NCBI RefSeq assembly: GCF_003240585.1
Contig: NZ_PCDP01000040.1
Coordinates: 215,472 to 279,471, forward strand
Reading direction: 5' to 3'
Length of the DNA: 64,000 nt
Source of the DNA: Arminella tubonensis
GTDB taxonomy: Bacteria; Pseudomonadota; Alphaproteobacteria; Rhizobiales; Rhizobiaceae
The notes under the pieces were generated by a model. That model was not told the DNA's origin, ran no database searches, and saw nothing but the letters and a program-made list of their open reading frames with translations. Below, piece after piece: positions 42,440-53,770 of the stretch. Every line of letters begins with the position of its first letter. The first letter of the stretch is position 1. A program made the translations under genes and the position numbers.

Positions 42440-45361
42440 TCACTCCGCCGCCGCCACTCTTTTCACCGGCCGGCGCTCCAGCAGGTCCTTCAGGAATTGC
42501 CCGGTATAGGACCGTCGCTCCTTGACGATCGCCTCTGGTGTGCCGACAGCGACAATCTCGCCCCCGCCGTCGCCGCCTTCAGGGCCGAAATCAAGCACCC
42601 AGTCGGCGGTCTTGATGACCTCCAGATTGTGCTCGATAACCACGACGGAATTTCCCTGATTGACCAGTTCGTGCAGCATTTCCAGCAGTTTGGCGACATC
42701 GTGGAAATGTAGGCCGGTGGTCGGCTCGTCAAGGATGTAGAGCGTGCGTCCGGTCGAGCGCTTTGACAGTTCCTTGGCTAGCTTGACGCGCTGGGCTTCG
42801 CCACCCGAAAGCGTGTTGGCCTGTTGTCCGACCTTGATATAGCCGAGGCCGACATCCTTCAGCGACTGCAGCTTGTCACGCACAGCTGGAACGGCTGCGA
42901 AAAAGTCGACACCTTCTTCCACCGTCATGTCGAGCACGTCGGCAATCGATTTGGTCTTGAAGGTGACGTCGAGCGTTTCCCTGTTGTAGCGCTTGCCGTG
43001 GCAGACATCGCAGGTCACGTAGACATCGGGCAGAAAGTGCATCTCGATCTTGATGACGCCGTCGCCCTGGCAGGCCTCGCAGCGCCCGCCCTTGACGTTG
43101 AAGGAGAACCGGCCCGGCTGATAACCGCGCGCCTTTGCCTCTGGCAGTCCGGAAAACCAGTCGCGGATCGGTGTAAATGCGCCGGTATAGGTTGCCGGAT
43201 TGGAGCGCGGCGTACGGCCGATCGGCGACTGGTCGATGTCGATCACCTTGTCGATATGCTCGAAGCCATCGATACGATCGTGATCCGCCGGATTTTCGCG
43301 CGCGCCCATGACGCGGCGTGCAGCGGATTTATAAAGCGTCTCGACGAGGAACGTTGACTTTCCGCCGCCGGAAACGCCCGTCACGGCGGTAAAGACGCCG
43401 AGCGGGATCGAGGCGGTGATGTTCTTAAGGTTGTTGCCACGGGCGCCGACGATACGGATTTCCTTGCCCTTCTTCGGCTTGCGCCGCTCCGAAGGCACGG
43501 GAACGCCGAGCTCGCCCGAGAGATATTTGCCCGTCAGCGACTTCGGGTTCGCCATGATTTCCTGCGGCGTGCCATGGGCGACGACATGTCCGCCATGGAC
43601 GCCGGCGGCAGGTCCGATATCGACGACGTCGTCGGCGCTCATAATCGCATCTTCGTCATGCTCGACGACGATGACCGTATTGCCGATATCTCGCAGATGC
43701 TTCAGCGTCTCGAGCAGTCGCGCGTTGTCGCGCTGGTGCAGGCCGATCGACGGCTCGTCCAGCACGTAGAGAACGCCGGTCAGGCCGGAGCCGATCTGCG
43801 ACGCGAGGCGAATACGCTGGCTTTCGCCGCCGGACAAGGTGCCCGAGTTGCGTGACAGGCTGAGATATTCGAGGCCGACATCATTGAGGAAACGCAGACG
43901 ATCGCGAATTTCCTTGAGGATGCGGACGGCAATCTCGTTTTGCTTCGACGTGAAGGACGCCGGCAATGTCTCAAACCAGTCGCGCGCGACACGGATCGAC
44001 ATTTCGGAGACCTGGCCGATATGCAACGTGTCGATCTTGACGGCAAGCGCCTCTGGCTTCAGGCGATATCCGTTGCAGACCGGGCAGGGCGCGGCCGACA
44101 TATACCGATCTATCTCCTCGCGCGCCCAGGCGGAATCCGTTTCCTTCCAGCGGCGCTCGAGGTTCGGAATGATGCCCTCGAAATTCTTGTGGGTGGTGTA
44201 GGATCGCGCGCCGTCGGCGTAGTGGAACTCGATCTTGTCCTCGGTGCCATGCAGGATGACGTTCTTGGCCTCATCCGGCAAGTCGTTCCATCGGCTGCCA
44301 AGCTTGAAACCGTAATGCTTTCCGAGCGCTTCAAGCGTCTGATTATAGTAGGGCGACGTCGACTTGGCCCACGGCGCAATGGCACCATCGCGCAATGTCC
44401 GCTCGTGCTCGGGGACGATCAGGTCGGGATCTATCTTCTGCAGCGAGCCGAGCCCATCACAGGACGGGCAGGCGCCGGAAGGATTGTTGAACGAGAACAG
44501 CCGCGGCTCGATCTCCGGAATGGTAAAGCCGGAGACGGGGCAGGCGAACTTCTCGGAGAAGAGCACCCGCTCGTGCGTTTCGTTCAACGATTTGTTGGCC
44601 GAACCACCTGCCGACGTATCTTCCGGCGGCAGCGGCTTGTCGGCAAATTCGGCGACCGCAAGACCGTCCGCAAGGCGAAGGCTGGTCTCGAAGCTGTCTG
44701 CAAGGCGCGCAGCGACATCTGCGCGTACCACGATGCGGTCGACGACGACGTCGATATCATGCTTGTATTTCTTGTCGAGAACCGGAGCCTCGGCAATCTC
44801 GTAGAACTGGCCGTCGACCTTGACGCGCTGGAAGCCCTTTTTCATCAGCTCCGCCAGTTCCTTTTTATATTCGCCCTTTCGACCGCGCACGAGCGGCGCA
44901 AGGATATAAAGCCTCGTGCCTTCCTCATAATCGAGGACGCGATCGACCATCTGGCTCACGGTCTGGCTCTCGATCGGCAAGCCCGTCGCCGGCGAATAAG
45001 GAACACCGACGCGCGCAAAGAGCAGGCGCATGTAGTCGTGGATCTCGGTGACCGTGCCGACCGTCGAGCGCGGATTGCGCGAGGTGGTCTTCTGCTCGAT
45101 CGAGATCGCCGGCGAAAGCCCGTCGATCTGGTCGACATCAGGCTTTTGCATCATCTCCAGGAACTGCCGCGCATAGGCCGACAGGCTTTCGACATAGCGT
45201 CGCTGGCCCTCGGCATAGATTGTGTCGAAGGCGAGCGAGGATTTCCCGGAGCCGGAAAGGCCGGTCATCACGATCAGCTTGTTGCGCGGAAGATCAAGGT
45301 CGATGCCCTTGAGATTGTGCTCGCGCGCGCCGCGGATGGAGATGGTCTTGAGTTCACTCAT
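42440..45361 (-). CDS. uvrA: Excinuclease ABC subunit A
   Basis: This 973-residue protein has two ABC ATPase modules: Walker A GLSGSGKSS (34-42) and signature LSGGESQRIRLA in the first, and GVSGGGKST and TLSGGEAQRVKLAKEL in the second. The second zinc finger is intact (CEACQGDG and CDVCHGK). The first zinc finger has Cys274, Cys298 and Cys301, but Ser277 replaces the fourth cysteine (CPVS instead of CPxC). UvrA recognises DNA damage with UvrB and is recruited by Mfd. A LexA box upstream is shared with ssb, fitting SOS induction. Confidence 0.96.
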   Translation of the reverse strand: MSELKTISIRGAREHNLKGIDLDLPRNKLIVMTGLSGSGKSSLAFDTIYAEGQRRYVESLSAYARQFLEMMQKPDVDQIDGLSPAISIEQKTTSRNPRSTVGTVTEIHDYMRLLFARVGVPYSPATGLPIESQTVSQMVDRVLDYEEGTRLYILAPLVRGRKGEYKKELAELMKKGFQRVKVDGQFYEIAEAPVLDKKYKHDIDVVVDRIVVRADVAARLADSFETSLRLADGLAVAEFADKPLPPEDTSAGGSANKSLNETHERVLFSEKFACPVSGFTIPEIEPRLFSFNNPSGACPSCDGLGSLQKIDPDLIVPEHERTLRDGAIAPWAKSTSPYYNQTLEALGKHYGFKLGSRWNDLPDEAKNVILHGTEDKIEFHYADGARSYTTHKNFEGIIPNLERRWKETDSAWAREEIDRYMSAAPCPVCNGYRLKPEALAVKIDTLHIGQVSEMSIRVARDWFETLPASFTSKQNEIAVRILKEIRDRLRFLNDVGLEYLSLSRNSGTLSGGESQRIRLASQIGSGLTGVLYVLDEPSIGLHQRDNARLLETLKHLRDIGNTVIVVEHDEDAIMSADDVVDIGPAAGVHGGHVVAHGTPQEIMANPKSLTGKYLSGELGVPVPSERRKPKKGKEIRIVGARGNNLKNITASIPLGVFTAVTGVSGGGKSTFLVETLYKSAARRVMGARENPADHDRIDGFEHIDKVIDIDQSPIGRTPRSNPATYTGAFTPIRDWFSGLPEAKARGYQPGRFSFNVKGGRCEACQGDGVIKIEMHFLPDVYVTCDVCHGKRYNRETLDVTFKTKSIADVLDMTVEEGVDFFAAVPAVRDKLQSLKDVGLGYIKVGQQANTLSGGEAQRVKLAKELSKRSTGRTLYILDEPTTGLHFHDVAKLLEMLHELVNQGNSVVVIEHNLEVIKTADWVLDFGPEGGDGGGEIVAVGTPEAIVKERRSYTGQFLKDLLERRPVKRVAAAE

Positions 45362-45454
45362 CGTTCAGCTGGTCCCTTGTGTCAGCCCTTATTTAGTGAT
45401 GCGCGCTGGCGAGTCGAGGCTGAAACGCATTGACATGTGAGGTTTTCGATTCGG

Positions 45455-45483
45455 TTGACAGGATCATAGTGATAAACTAGAAC
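45455..45483 (+). promoter_or_regulatory. Possible ssb promoter (-35/-10)
   Basis: TTGACA (45455-45460) and TAGAAC (45478-45483) are 17 bases apart. The -10 element is weak, but it overlaps the LexA box, which would explain SOS repression of this promoter. Confidence 0.45.
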
Positions 45484-45494
45484 AAATAAAGAAC
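45480..45494. promoter_or_regulatory. LexA (SOS) box between uvrA and ssb
   Basis: GAACAAATAAAGAAC, read on the other strand as GTTC-N7-GTTC, is an exact match to the alphaproteobacterial LexA site. It lies 119 bases before uvrA and 112 bases before ssb, in a position to control both divergent genes. Confidence 0.82.
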
Positions 45495-45605
45495 AAAAAT
45501 CCTTGTGGATGAACCGCGCTTAAAGCCCACTGGCTGGTGTTCATGCGCTAAGGTGAGAAATTAAATTGGAACGCCGCTCGATGGGGCGGACATAGGGTGG
45601 TTGGT

Positions 45606-46154
45606 ATGGCTGGTAGTGTGAACAAGGTAATTCTGATCGGAAATCTCGGTGCAGACCCGGAAATCCGCCGCACCCAGGACGGTCGTCCGATCGCCAACCT
45701 CAATATCGCAACGTCTGAGACCTGGCGCGACCGCACCTCCGGCGAGCGCAAGGAAAAGACTGAGTGGCACCGTGTCGTGATCTTCAACGAAGGCCTCTGC
45801 AAGGTTGCCGAGCAGTATCTGAAGAAGGGCGCAAAGGTCTATATCGAAGGCCAGCTGCAGACCCGCAAATGGCAGGACCAGAACGGCGTCGAAAAATACT
45901 CGACCGAAATCGTGCTCCAGGGCTTCAACTCAACTTTGACGATGCTCGATGGCCGCGGTGATGGCGGTGGCGCCAGCGAAGGCGGTCGGGGCGGTGCGCG
46001 TGGCGGCAATGACTTCGGTGGTGGCGGCGGCGGATATGGCGACGACTACGGCCAGCCTTCGTCATCTTCATCGGCTCCTAGTCGCGGCGGCGGCAGTGGC
46101 GCCAGCGCTGGCGGAAACTTCTCCCGCGATCTCGACGACGATATTCCGTTCTGA
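45606..46154 (+). CDS. ssb: Single-stranded DNA-binding protein
   Basis: This 182-residue protein has an N-terminal OB fold (MAGSVNKVILIGNLG, WRDRTSGERKEKTEWHRV), a Gly/Ser-rich flexible linker (about residues 120-172), and the acidic tip DLDDDIPF that binds partner proteins. The start at 45606 begins the conserved MAGSVNKV sequence; the upstream GTG at 45597 is less likely. It is divergent from uvrA with a LexA box between them. Confidence 0.96.
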   Translation: MAGSVNKVILIGNLGADPEIRRTQDGRPIANLNIATSETWRDRTSGERKEKTEWHRVVIFNEGLCKVAEQYLKKGAKVYIEGQLQTRKWQDQNGVEKYSTEIVLQGFNSTLTMLDGRGDGGGASEGGRGGARGGNDFGGGGGGYGDDYGQPSSSSSAPSRGGGSGASAGGNFSRDLDDDIPF

Positions 46155-46191
46155 TCGATCCCGAAATCCAAGTCAGATCGATCAATATAGC

Positions 46192-46216
46192 GGCCCGCCT
46201 TTCGGCGGGCCTTTCT
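46192..46216. terminator. Hairpin between ssb and marC
   Basis: GGCCCGCC (46192-46199) and GGCGGGCC (46204-46211) pair around TTTC and are followed by TTTCT. It serves ssb and reaches the last codon of the convergent marC gene. Confidence 0.8.
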
Positions 46217-46862
46217 ACGTTGCGGCTTGAGTTATCAAATTCATCGCTGATTTGACGCCATCGACAACGAACTGCGCAGCAAGGGCTGCCAGAATGACGC
46301 CGAGCAGCCTCGTGAGGATCGCCCGCCCGGTCACACCCAGCAGGCGGTCGAGCCTTTCGGCAATCACCAATGCGGCGAAGACCAGGCCCAGATTGACAGC
46401 GATGACGCCGATCAACTGCATCCGGTCGACCGTTCCCTGCAGGGAACCTGCCAGCAGGATCGTCGCCGATATGGCCCCAGGGCCGGCGATCAGCGGCAGG
46501 GCGAGGGGAAAGACTGCTATGTTGTGAATATGGTCCTGGGTGATCGCAACCGTTGTGGTCTTTTCCTTGCGGTCCTGACGCTTCTCGAACACCATCTCGA
46601 AGGCAATCCAGAAGAGAAGCAATCCGCCGGCGATGCGGAAGGCGCCGATCGATATCCCGAGGACGTTGAGCACGCTTGCGCCGAACAGAGCGAAGGCCGC
46701 CAGGATGAAGAAAGCAATCAACGAGCCCCGCAGCGCCACCTGGCCGCGCTCGGCGCGGTTCATGCCTGTCGTCAGTCCGAGAAAAAGCGGAGCGAGGCCC
46801 GGCGGATCGACGGTGACCAGCAATGTCGTGAAGGCATTGATTAGCGTGTCTACACTCGCCAT
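46215..46862 (-). CDS. MarC-family membrane protein
   Basis: This 215-residue integral membrane protein has six hydrophobic helices. The segments LVTVDPPGLAPLFLGLT and FPLALPLIAGPGAISATI are typical of the MarC/UPF0056 family. The name comes from neighbourhood with the E. coli mar locus; MarC itself is not needed for multidrug resistance, and the function remains unknown. It is monocistronic and convergent with ssb. Confidence 0.9.
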   Translation of the reverse strand: MASVDTLINAFTTLLVTVDPPGLAPLFLGLTTGMNRAERGQVALRGSLIAFFILAAFALFGASVLNVLGISIGAFRIAGGLLLFWIAFEMVFEKRQDRKEKTTTVAITQDHIHNIAVFPLALPLIAGPGAISATILLAGSLQGTVDRMQLIGVIAVNLGLVFAALVIAERLDRLLGVTGRAILTRLLGVILAALAAQFVVDGVKSAMNLITQAAT

Positions 46863-47087
46863 ATTTGCTCCGGCTTCCAGATTTTCATGCGGTCGGCGCC
46901 ATTGTTATGTGATGATTTCGGTTTCGCAAAGTGCGAGACTGGCAAGGTTGTGTCGCTCGCCATCGAAATGTGCGATTTAAAGGCTTTAGAAGGCAAAAGC
47001 CTGTTCAAAACATGCGCTGAAATTGGCGCAGGAGCATGGTTTCCGCTATAAATTCTGCAGTGATTCTAAGAGAGATCGTGATCTGTT

Positions 47088-49895
<2,808 letters not shown>

Positions 49896-49920
49896 ATCAC
49901 AGCGAACAAGCAGCTGAGGG

Positions 49921-49950
49921 ACCGGGCGGCGTTGCTGCCCGGTTTTCGTT
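49921..49950 (+). terminator. Terminator of gyrA
   Basis: ACCGGGC (49921-49927) pairs with GCCCGGT (49937-49943), with additional pairing of GC inside, followed by a TTTTCGTTT run. Confidence 0.8.
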
Positions 49951-49976
49951 TGGAAGGGCGTCAAACGCGCAAGCAC

Positions 49977-50006
49977 AAAAAAACGGACGCGTGGGGGACG
50001 CGTCCG
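49977..50006 (-). terminator. Terminator of the small membrane protein gene
   Basis: On the minus strand, CGGACGCGT (50006-49998), a CCCCC loop and ACGCGTCCG (49992-49984) are followed by a run of seven T residues. It directly follows the minus-strand gene at 50060-50194. Confidence 0.85.
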
Positions 50007-50059
50007 CTTCGAAAGTGCCCGAGCGTCGGATGGTCCGAACGCTTCGGGCCGGGGAAAAC

Positions 50060-50194
50060 CTAGAAAGCCTTGTGGTGCTTGTTCACCTGCTTCATCTCTT
50101 CGCTCTCGCGTCGCAGCGCCGAAATGGTGGAAGCCACGGACACGATGAACATGATGCTGATGATGGCCGTAAGCACTGTCAAAATCGTGAACAT
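50060..50194 (-). CDS. 44-residue membrane microprotein
   Basis: This very short frame encodes 44 residues with one hydrophobic helix (ILTVLTAIISIMFIVSVAST) and a charged C-terminal tail (ALRRESEEMKQVNKHHKAF). AGAGGA lies a few bases before the ATG at 50194, and a strong terminator follows, so it reads as a real gene. No family is recognised. It is followed upstream on the same strand by another tiny membrane protein gene. Confidence 0.6.
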   Translation of the reverse strand: MFTILTVLTAIISIMFIVSVASTISALRRESEEMKQVNKHHKAF

Positions 50195-50231
50195 GGTCGT
50201 TCCTCTCTTTTACAGAATTGCGTTCAGACCC

Positions 50232-50387
50232 TCAGTATTGGCTGGCAACAAAAGGCCGAGCCGAAGCAAATGGACCGTAAACCTTTGCCGGATCCATCTT
50301 CTGATCATAGAGTGCGATTGTGGCTGCCAGCATGCCCGAGATCATCATCATCCAAATTATGTTAATCATGGTGACCTTGTTGGACAT
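50232..50387 (-). CDS. 51-residue membrane microprotein
   Basis: This 51-residue protein starts MSNKVTMINIIWMMMISGML, with one membrane helix and a short soluble tail (YDQKMDPAKVYGPFASARPF). GAGGA precedes the ATG at 50387 by about 8 bases. The larger frame to 50474 is rejected because its extension is Lys/Arg-rich without a ribosome binding site. Its stop lies 37 bases before the start of the 44-residue gene on the same strand, so the two may form an operon. Confidence 0.6.
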   Translation of the reverse strand: MSNKVTMINIIWMMMISGMLAATIALYDQKMDPAKVYGPFASARPFVASQY

Positions 50388-50519
50388 ATGTTTTTTCCTC
50401 TTCAGCACAATCTGCATTGCTATGGTTCGATCTGATAACGCATCCGCAAAAAATTGGTTCCGCCGGATGTTCAATGTCTGTTTACCAACGCCACTCTGAA
50501 GCGACCTTGAATGGCTTGT

Positions 50520-50702
50520 TCATCTGGCGTTCAGGTTTCTCTGAGCCTCACGAAGCCGTGCAACGACGTCCTTTGCCAGGTCCGGTTCGGCTGCTTGCGG
50601 AAGTGAAACCCACTCGATCTCGTAGTATTTCGAGACCTCGTGCAAGATCAATTCAGCAATGACGGACGCGATGACAGCGGTGGCGAGAAAAAGAACTAGC
50701 AT
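50520..50702 (-). CDS. 60-residue membrane protein
   Basis: This protein starts MLVLFLATAVIASVIAELIL: one N-terminal membrane helix, then a soluble amphipathic tail ending REAQRNLNAR. AGGAAA about 8 bases before the ATG at 50702 determines the start; the frame is open to 50807. It is the third small membrane gene in this minus-strand group between gyrA and coaD. No family is recognised. Confidence 0.5.
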   Translation of the reverse strand: MLVLFLATAVIASVIAELILHEVSKYYEIEWVSLPQAAEPDLAKDVVARLREAQRNLNAR

Positions 50703-50902
50703 TGCCGCTTTTCCTGTGGGTGGGTCTCCAACAACCGAATGGCCGTGGTGGACGTTGACTCCAATAAAGCATGCCCAAGCTGAAACGGCCTTGAATGAAG
50801 CGTTCATCTACGGTTCAGCGCGCCGCGGCGGATGGCAGTAAATCACTTGCGAGGCGGCCATATCCGTGACAAAAGGCCTCCAAACAACCCGGCCGGTAGC
50901 GC

Positions 50903-51397
50903 ATGACGACAGCCTTTTATCCCGGATCCTTCGATCCGATGACAAACGGACATCTTGACGTTCTCGTCCAGGCGTTGAACGTCGCGTCGTCGGTCATCGT
51001 GGCAATCGGCATTCATCCCGGCAAGACGCCGCTGTTTTCCTTTGAGGAGAGGGCGGAACTGATCCGTCGCTCGCTGGCGTCCACCTTGCCGCACAAGGTC
51101 GGTGATATCTCCATCGTCGCTTTTGACAATCTCGTTGTCGACGCTGCCCGCGCCCATAATGCGACGCTGCTCGTTCGAGGGCTGCGAGACGGAACGGACC
51201 TTGATTACGAAATGCAGATGGCCGGGATGAACCGCCAGATGGCGCCTGATATCCAGACCTTGTTTCTACCCGCCGGCACCGCATCGCGGCCCATAACCGC
51301 CACATTGGTCCGGCAGATCGCATCTATGGGCGGCGATATCAGCGCCTTCGTGCCTGCCGCAGTTCTTGAAGCCCTGAAGGCCAAGTCGAAGGCCTGA
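50903..51397 (+). CDS. coaD: Phosphopantetheine adenylyltransferase
   Basis: This 164-residue nucleotidyltransferase has the TNGH form of the (H/T)xGH motif in YPGSFDPMTNGHLD, the LVRGLRDGTDLDYEMQMAGMN region and a variant of the C-terminal ISSTxVR motif reading ITATLVRQ. CoaD makes dephospho-CoA from 4'-phosphopantetheine and ATP. It is followed by two cyclophilin genes on the same strand, with a repeat element between. Confidence 0.95.
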   Translation: MTTAFYPGSFDPMTNGHLDVLVQALNVASSVIVAIGIHPGKTPLFSFEERAELIRRSLASTLPHKVGDISIVAFDNLVVDAARAHNATLLVRGLRDGTDLDYEMQMAGMNRQMAPDIQTLFLPAGTASRPITATLVRQIASMGGDISAFVPAAVLEALKAKSKA

Positions 51398-51443
51398 GCA
51401 TGATCCCGAAAAGTGCGAAGCGGTTTTTGGGACCGGATCATGC
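51398..51443. repeat. Rhizobial intergenic palindrome, copy 2
   Basis: This imperfect palindrome starts GCATGATCC and ends GGATCATGC directly after the coaD stop codon. Its left 34 bases (51398-51431) match the reverse complement of 29948-29981 at 28 of 34 positions. The same sequence pattern is familiar to me as a dispersed intergenic repeat of rhizobia. It can fold as an mRNA hairpin. Confidence 0.65.
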
Positions 51444-51485
51444 CAGATCAAAAGCCGAAACCTATCTTTCCAAACGGAGCATCCC

Positions 51486-52058
51486 ATGAAATTCATTCAT
51501 ATCGCGTTTGCCGGGCTTCTCTGCCTTGCCGCGTTTGCCGGCAGCGCTTTTGCCGCAGCCGACGACAATTTCATCACCATCCAGCTTAAGGAAGGCCCGG
51601 TCGTTATCCAGCTGATGCCTGAAGTTGCGCCGAAGCATGTCGCGCAGATCAAGGCGCTGGTCGCCAAGGGCGAATACGACAACGTTGCCTTCCACCGCGT
51701 CATCGAAGGCTTCATGGCCCAGACAGGCGACGTCAAGTTCGGCAACCTCAACAAGGGCTACGACGCAAGCCAGGCCGGCATGGGCGGTTCCGATATGCCT
51801 GATCTTCCGGCGGAATTCTCCAAGGTTCCCTTCACTCGCGGTACCGTCGGCATGGCCCGCTCGCAGGATCCGAACTCGGCAAATTCGCAGTTCTTCATCA
51901 TGTTCGGTGACGGCCCCTTCCTGAACGGCCAGTACACCGTTGTCGGCAAGGTCGTCTCCGGCATGGAACTTGTCGACAAGATCAAGCGTGGCGCAGGCGA
52001 GAGCGGCGCGGTCACCGGCCCGGATCGGATGATCAAGGTCACCCTGGGCAAGAAGTAA
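51486..52058 (+). CDS. Periplasmic peptidyl-prolyl cis-trans isomerase (cyclophilin)
   Basis: This 190-residue cyclophilin has an N-terminal signal peptide (about residues 1-24, ending AFAA). Active-site segments are FHRVIEGFMAQTGD and NSANSQFFIMFGD, and the helix-strand layout is that of bacterial PpiA. It speeds proline isomerisation of exported proteins. It is followed 24 bases later by a cytoplasmic paralogue, indicating an old tandem duplication with divided location. Confidence 0.92.
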   Translation: MKFIHIAFAGLLCLAAFAGSAFAAADDNFITIQLKEGPVVIQLMPEVAPKHVAQIKALVAKGEYDNVAFHRVIEGFMAQTGDVKFGNLNKGYDASQAGMGGSDMPDLPAEFSKVPFTRGTVGMARSQDPNSANSQFFIMFGDGPFLNGQYTVVGKVVSGMELVDKIKRGAGESGAVTGPDRMIKVTLGKK

Positions 52059-52082
52059 ATTTCAAGAAAGAGGAAAAGAGCA

Positions 52083-52592
52083 ATGGCTGAGATCAAGGAT
52101 CCAGAAAACACCATCATCCTGGAAACCACCAAGGGCAAGATCGTCATCCAGATGTTGCCGCAGGTAGCACCTGAACACGTCGCTCGCATCAAGGAGCTCG
52201 CCCGCGAGAAGGCCTATGACGGCGTGGTCTTCCACCGCGTCATCAACGATTTCATGGCGCAGACCGGCGACGTGCAGTACGGCAAGCAGGGCGGCGAACA
52301 TTTCAACCCGGCCCGCGCCGGCATGGGCGGCTCATCCAAGCCTGACCTGAAGGCTGAATTCTCCGCCACGACGCACAGCCGTGGCACCTGCTCCATGGCG
52401 CGTTCGCAGAACCCGAACTCGGCCAATTCGCAGTTCTTCATCTGCTTTGCCGATTCACCCTGGCTGAACAAGCAATACACCGTCTGGGGCCAGGTCATCG
52501 AGGGCATGGACAATGTCGATAAGATCAAGCGCGGCGAACCCGTGAAGGATCCGGATTCGATCGTCTCCATGCGGGTTGCTGCTGACGTCTGA
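52083..52592 (+). CDS. Cytoplasmic peptidyl-prolyl cis-trans isomerase (cyclophilin)
   Basis: This 169-residue cyclophilin lacks a signal peptide, so it works in the cytoplasm. It has FHRVINDFMAQTGD and NSANSQFFICFAD, nearly the same active-site segments as its upstream neighbour. AAGAGGAAAAG lies before the ATG. It ends the operon at a clear terminator. Confidence 0.93.
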   Translation: MAEIKDPENTIILETTKGKIVIQMLPQVAPEHVARIKELAREKAYDGVVFHRVINDFMAQTGDVQYGKQGGEHFNPARAGMGGSSKPDLKAEFSATTHSRGTCSMARSQNPNSANSQFFICFADSPWLNKQYTVWGQVIEGMDNVDKIKRGEPVKDPDSIVSMRVAADV

Positions 52593-52608
52593 TTGTGACT
52601 AATCCTTG

Positions 52609-52651
52609 AACCCGCCCTATGCGCTTCGGCGCCGGGGCGGGTTTCGTTTTT
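52609..52651 (+). terminator. Terminator after the cyclophilin genes
   Basis: AACCCGCCC (52609-52617) pairs with GGGCGGGTT (52635-52643), followed by TCGTTTTT. It lies just ahead of queA. Confidence 0.85.
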
Positions 52652-52666
52652 GCTTGAGATTGCCAG

Positions 52667-53770
52667 ATGCGCGTTGACCTTTTTGACTTCGACCTGCCCG
52701 ACGAGCGCATTGCGCTGCGTCCCGCCGAGCCGCGCGATAGCGCACGGCTGCTGGTCGTCGATCCCAATTCGCCATCGCAACTCTCAGACCATCGAGTGCA
52801 GGACCTGCCGTCCTTCCTCCGGCCTGGTGACGCGATCGTCTTCAATGACACCCGCGTGATTCCAGCCCAGCTTGAGGGTACAAGGCATAGGGAAGGCGCG
52901 CCGGGGCAGCAGGTTTCAGCAACGCTGCATATGCGCGTCGCCCCCGACCGCTGGAAAGCCTTCGCCAAGCCCGGCAAGCGCATCAAGGTTGGCGATCGCA
53001 TCCAATTCGGCCACGACGGCAACTCCTGCATGCTCGGCTCGCTGGAAGCGACCGTTGAGGAAAAGGGTGACAGCGGCGAGATCACGTTGCACTTCGATCT
53101 TTCCGGCCCGTCGCTGGACGAAGCAATCGCTACGGTCGGACATATCCCGCTGCCGCCCTATATCGCCGCCAAGCGACCGGAAGACGAGCGCGATCGTACC
53201 GACTATCAGACCATCTATGCCCGCGAAGAAGGTGCGGTGGCCGCCCCGACCGCAGGCCTGCATTTCACTCCCGCTTTGTTCGATACGCTTGATCGGCTGG
53301 GCGTCGAGCGGCACTTCGTCACGCTGCACGTCGGCGCCGGAACGTTTCTGCCTGTCAAGGCCGACGATACCGACGACCACAAGATGCATCTCGAAATCGG
53401 CTACGTCAGCGCTGAGACGGCTGCCAGGCTCAATGCCGTCAAGGCGAGGGGCGGGCGTATCGTCTGCGTCGGCACGACGTCGCTTCGCCTGATCGAGAGT
53501 GCTGCCGACAACGACGGAACCATTAAGGCTTGGTCCGGCCCCACGGGAATCTTCATCACACCGGGCTATCGATTCAAGGCGGTGGACATCCTGATGACCA
53601 ATTTTCACTTGCCGCGATCGACCCTGTTCATGCTGGTATCGGCTTTTGCAGGCTTCGAGACCATGCATGGAGCCTACCAGCATGCGATAGGATCCGGCTA
53701 CCGGTTCTATTCCTACGGCGATGCCAGCCTGTTGTTTCGGCCAGCCCTTGTTCCAGGACAGACTAGATGA
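52667..53770 (+). CDS. queA: S-adenosylmethionine:tRNA ribosyltransferase-isomerase
   Basis: This 367-residue protein has the family marks MRVDLFDFDLPDERIALRP at the N-terminus, the IPLPPYI segment, APTAGLHFT and the C-terminal DILMTNFHLPRSTLFMLVSAF. QueA builds epoxyqueuosine on tRNA by transferring the ribosyl part of SAM to preQ1-tRNA. It overlaps tgt by four bases (ATGA), so the two queuosine steps are coupled. Confidence 0.96.
   Translation: MRVDLFDFDLPDERIALRPAEPRDSARLLVVDPNSPSQLSDHRVQDLPSFLRPGDAIVFNDTRVIPAQLEGTRHREGAPGQQVSATLHMRVAPDRWKAFAKPGKRIKVGDRIQFGHDGNSCMLGSLEATVEEKGDSGEITLHFDLSGPSLDEAIATVGHIPLPPYIAAKRPEDERDRTDYQTIYAREEGAVAAPTAGLHFTPALFDTLDRLGVERHFVTLHVGAGTFLPVKADDTDDHKMHLEIGYVSAETAARLNAVKARGGRIVCVGTTSLRLIESAADNDGTIKAWSGPTGIFITPGYRFKAVDILMTNFHLPRSTLFMLVSAFAGFETMHGAYQHAIGSGYRFYSYGDASLLFRPALVPGQTR

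Noticed and set aside
43940..45433. A 497-residue open frame antisense to uvrA
   Set aside because: It crosses the uvrA start region and the SOS promoter area and shows no protein family signature.
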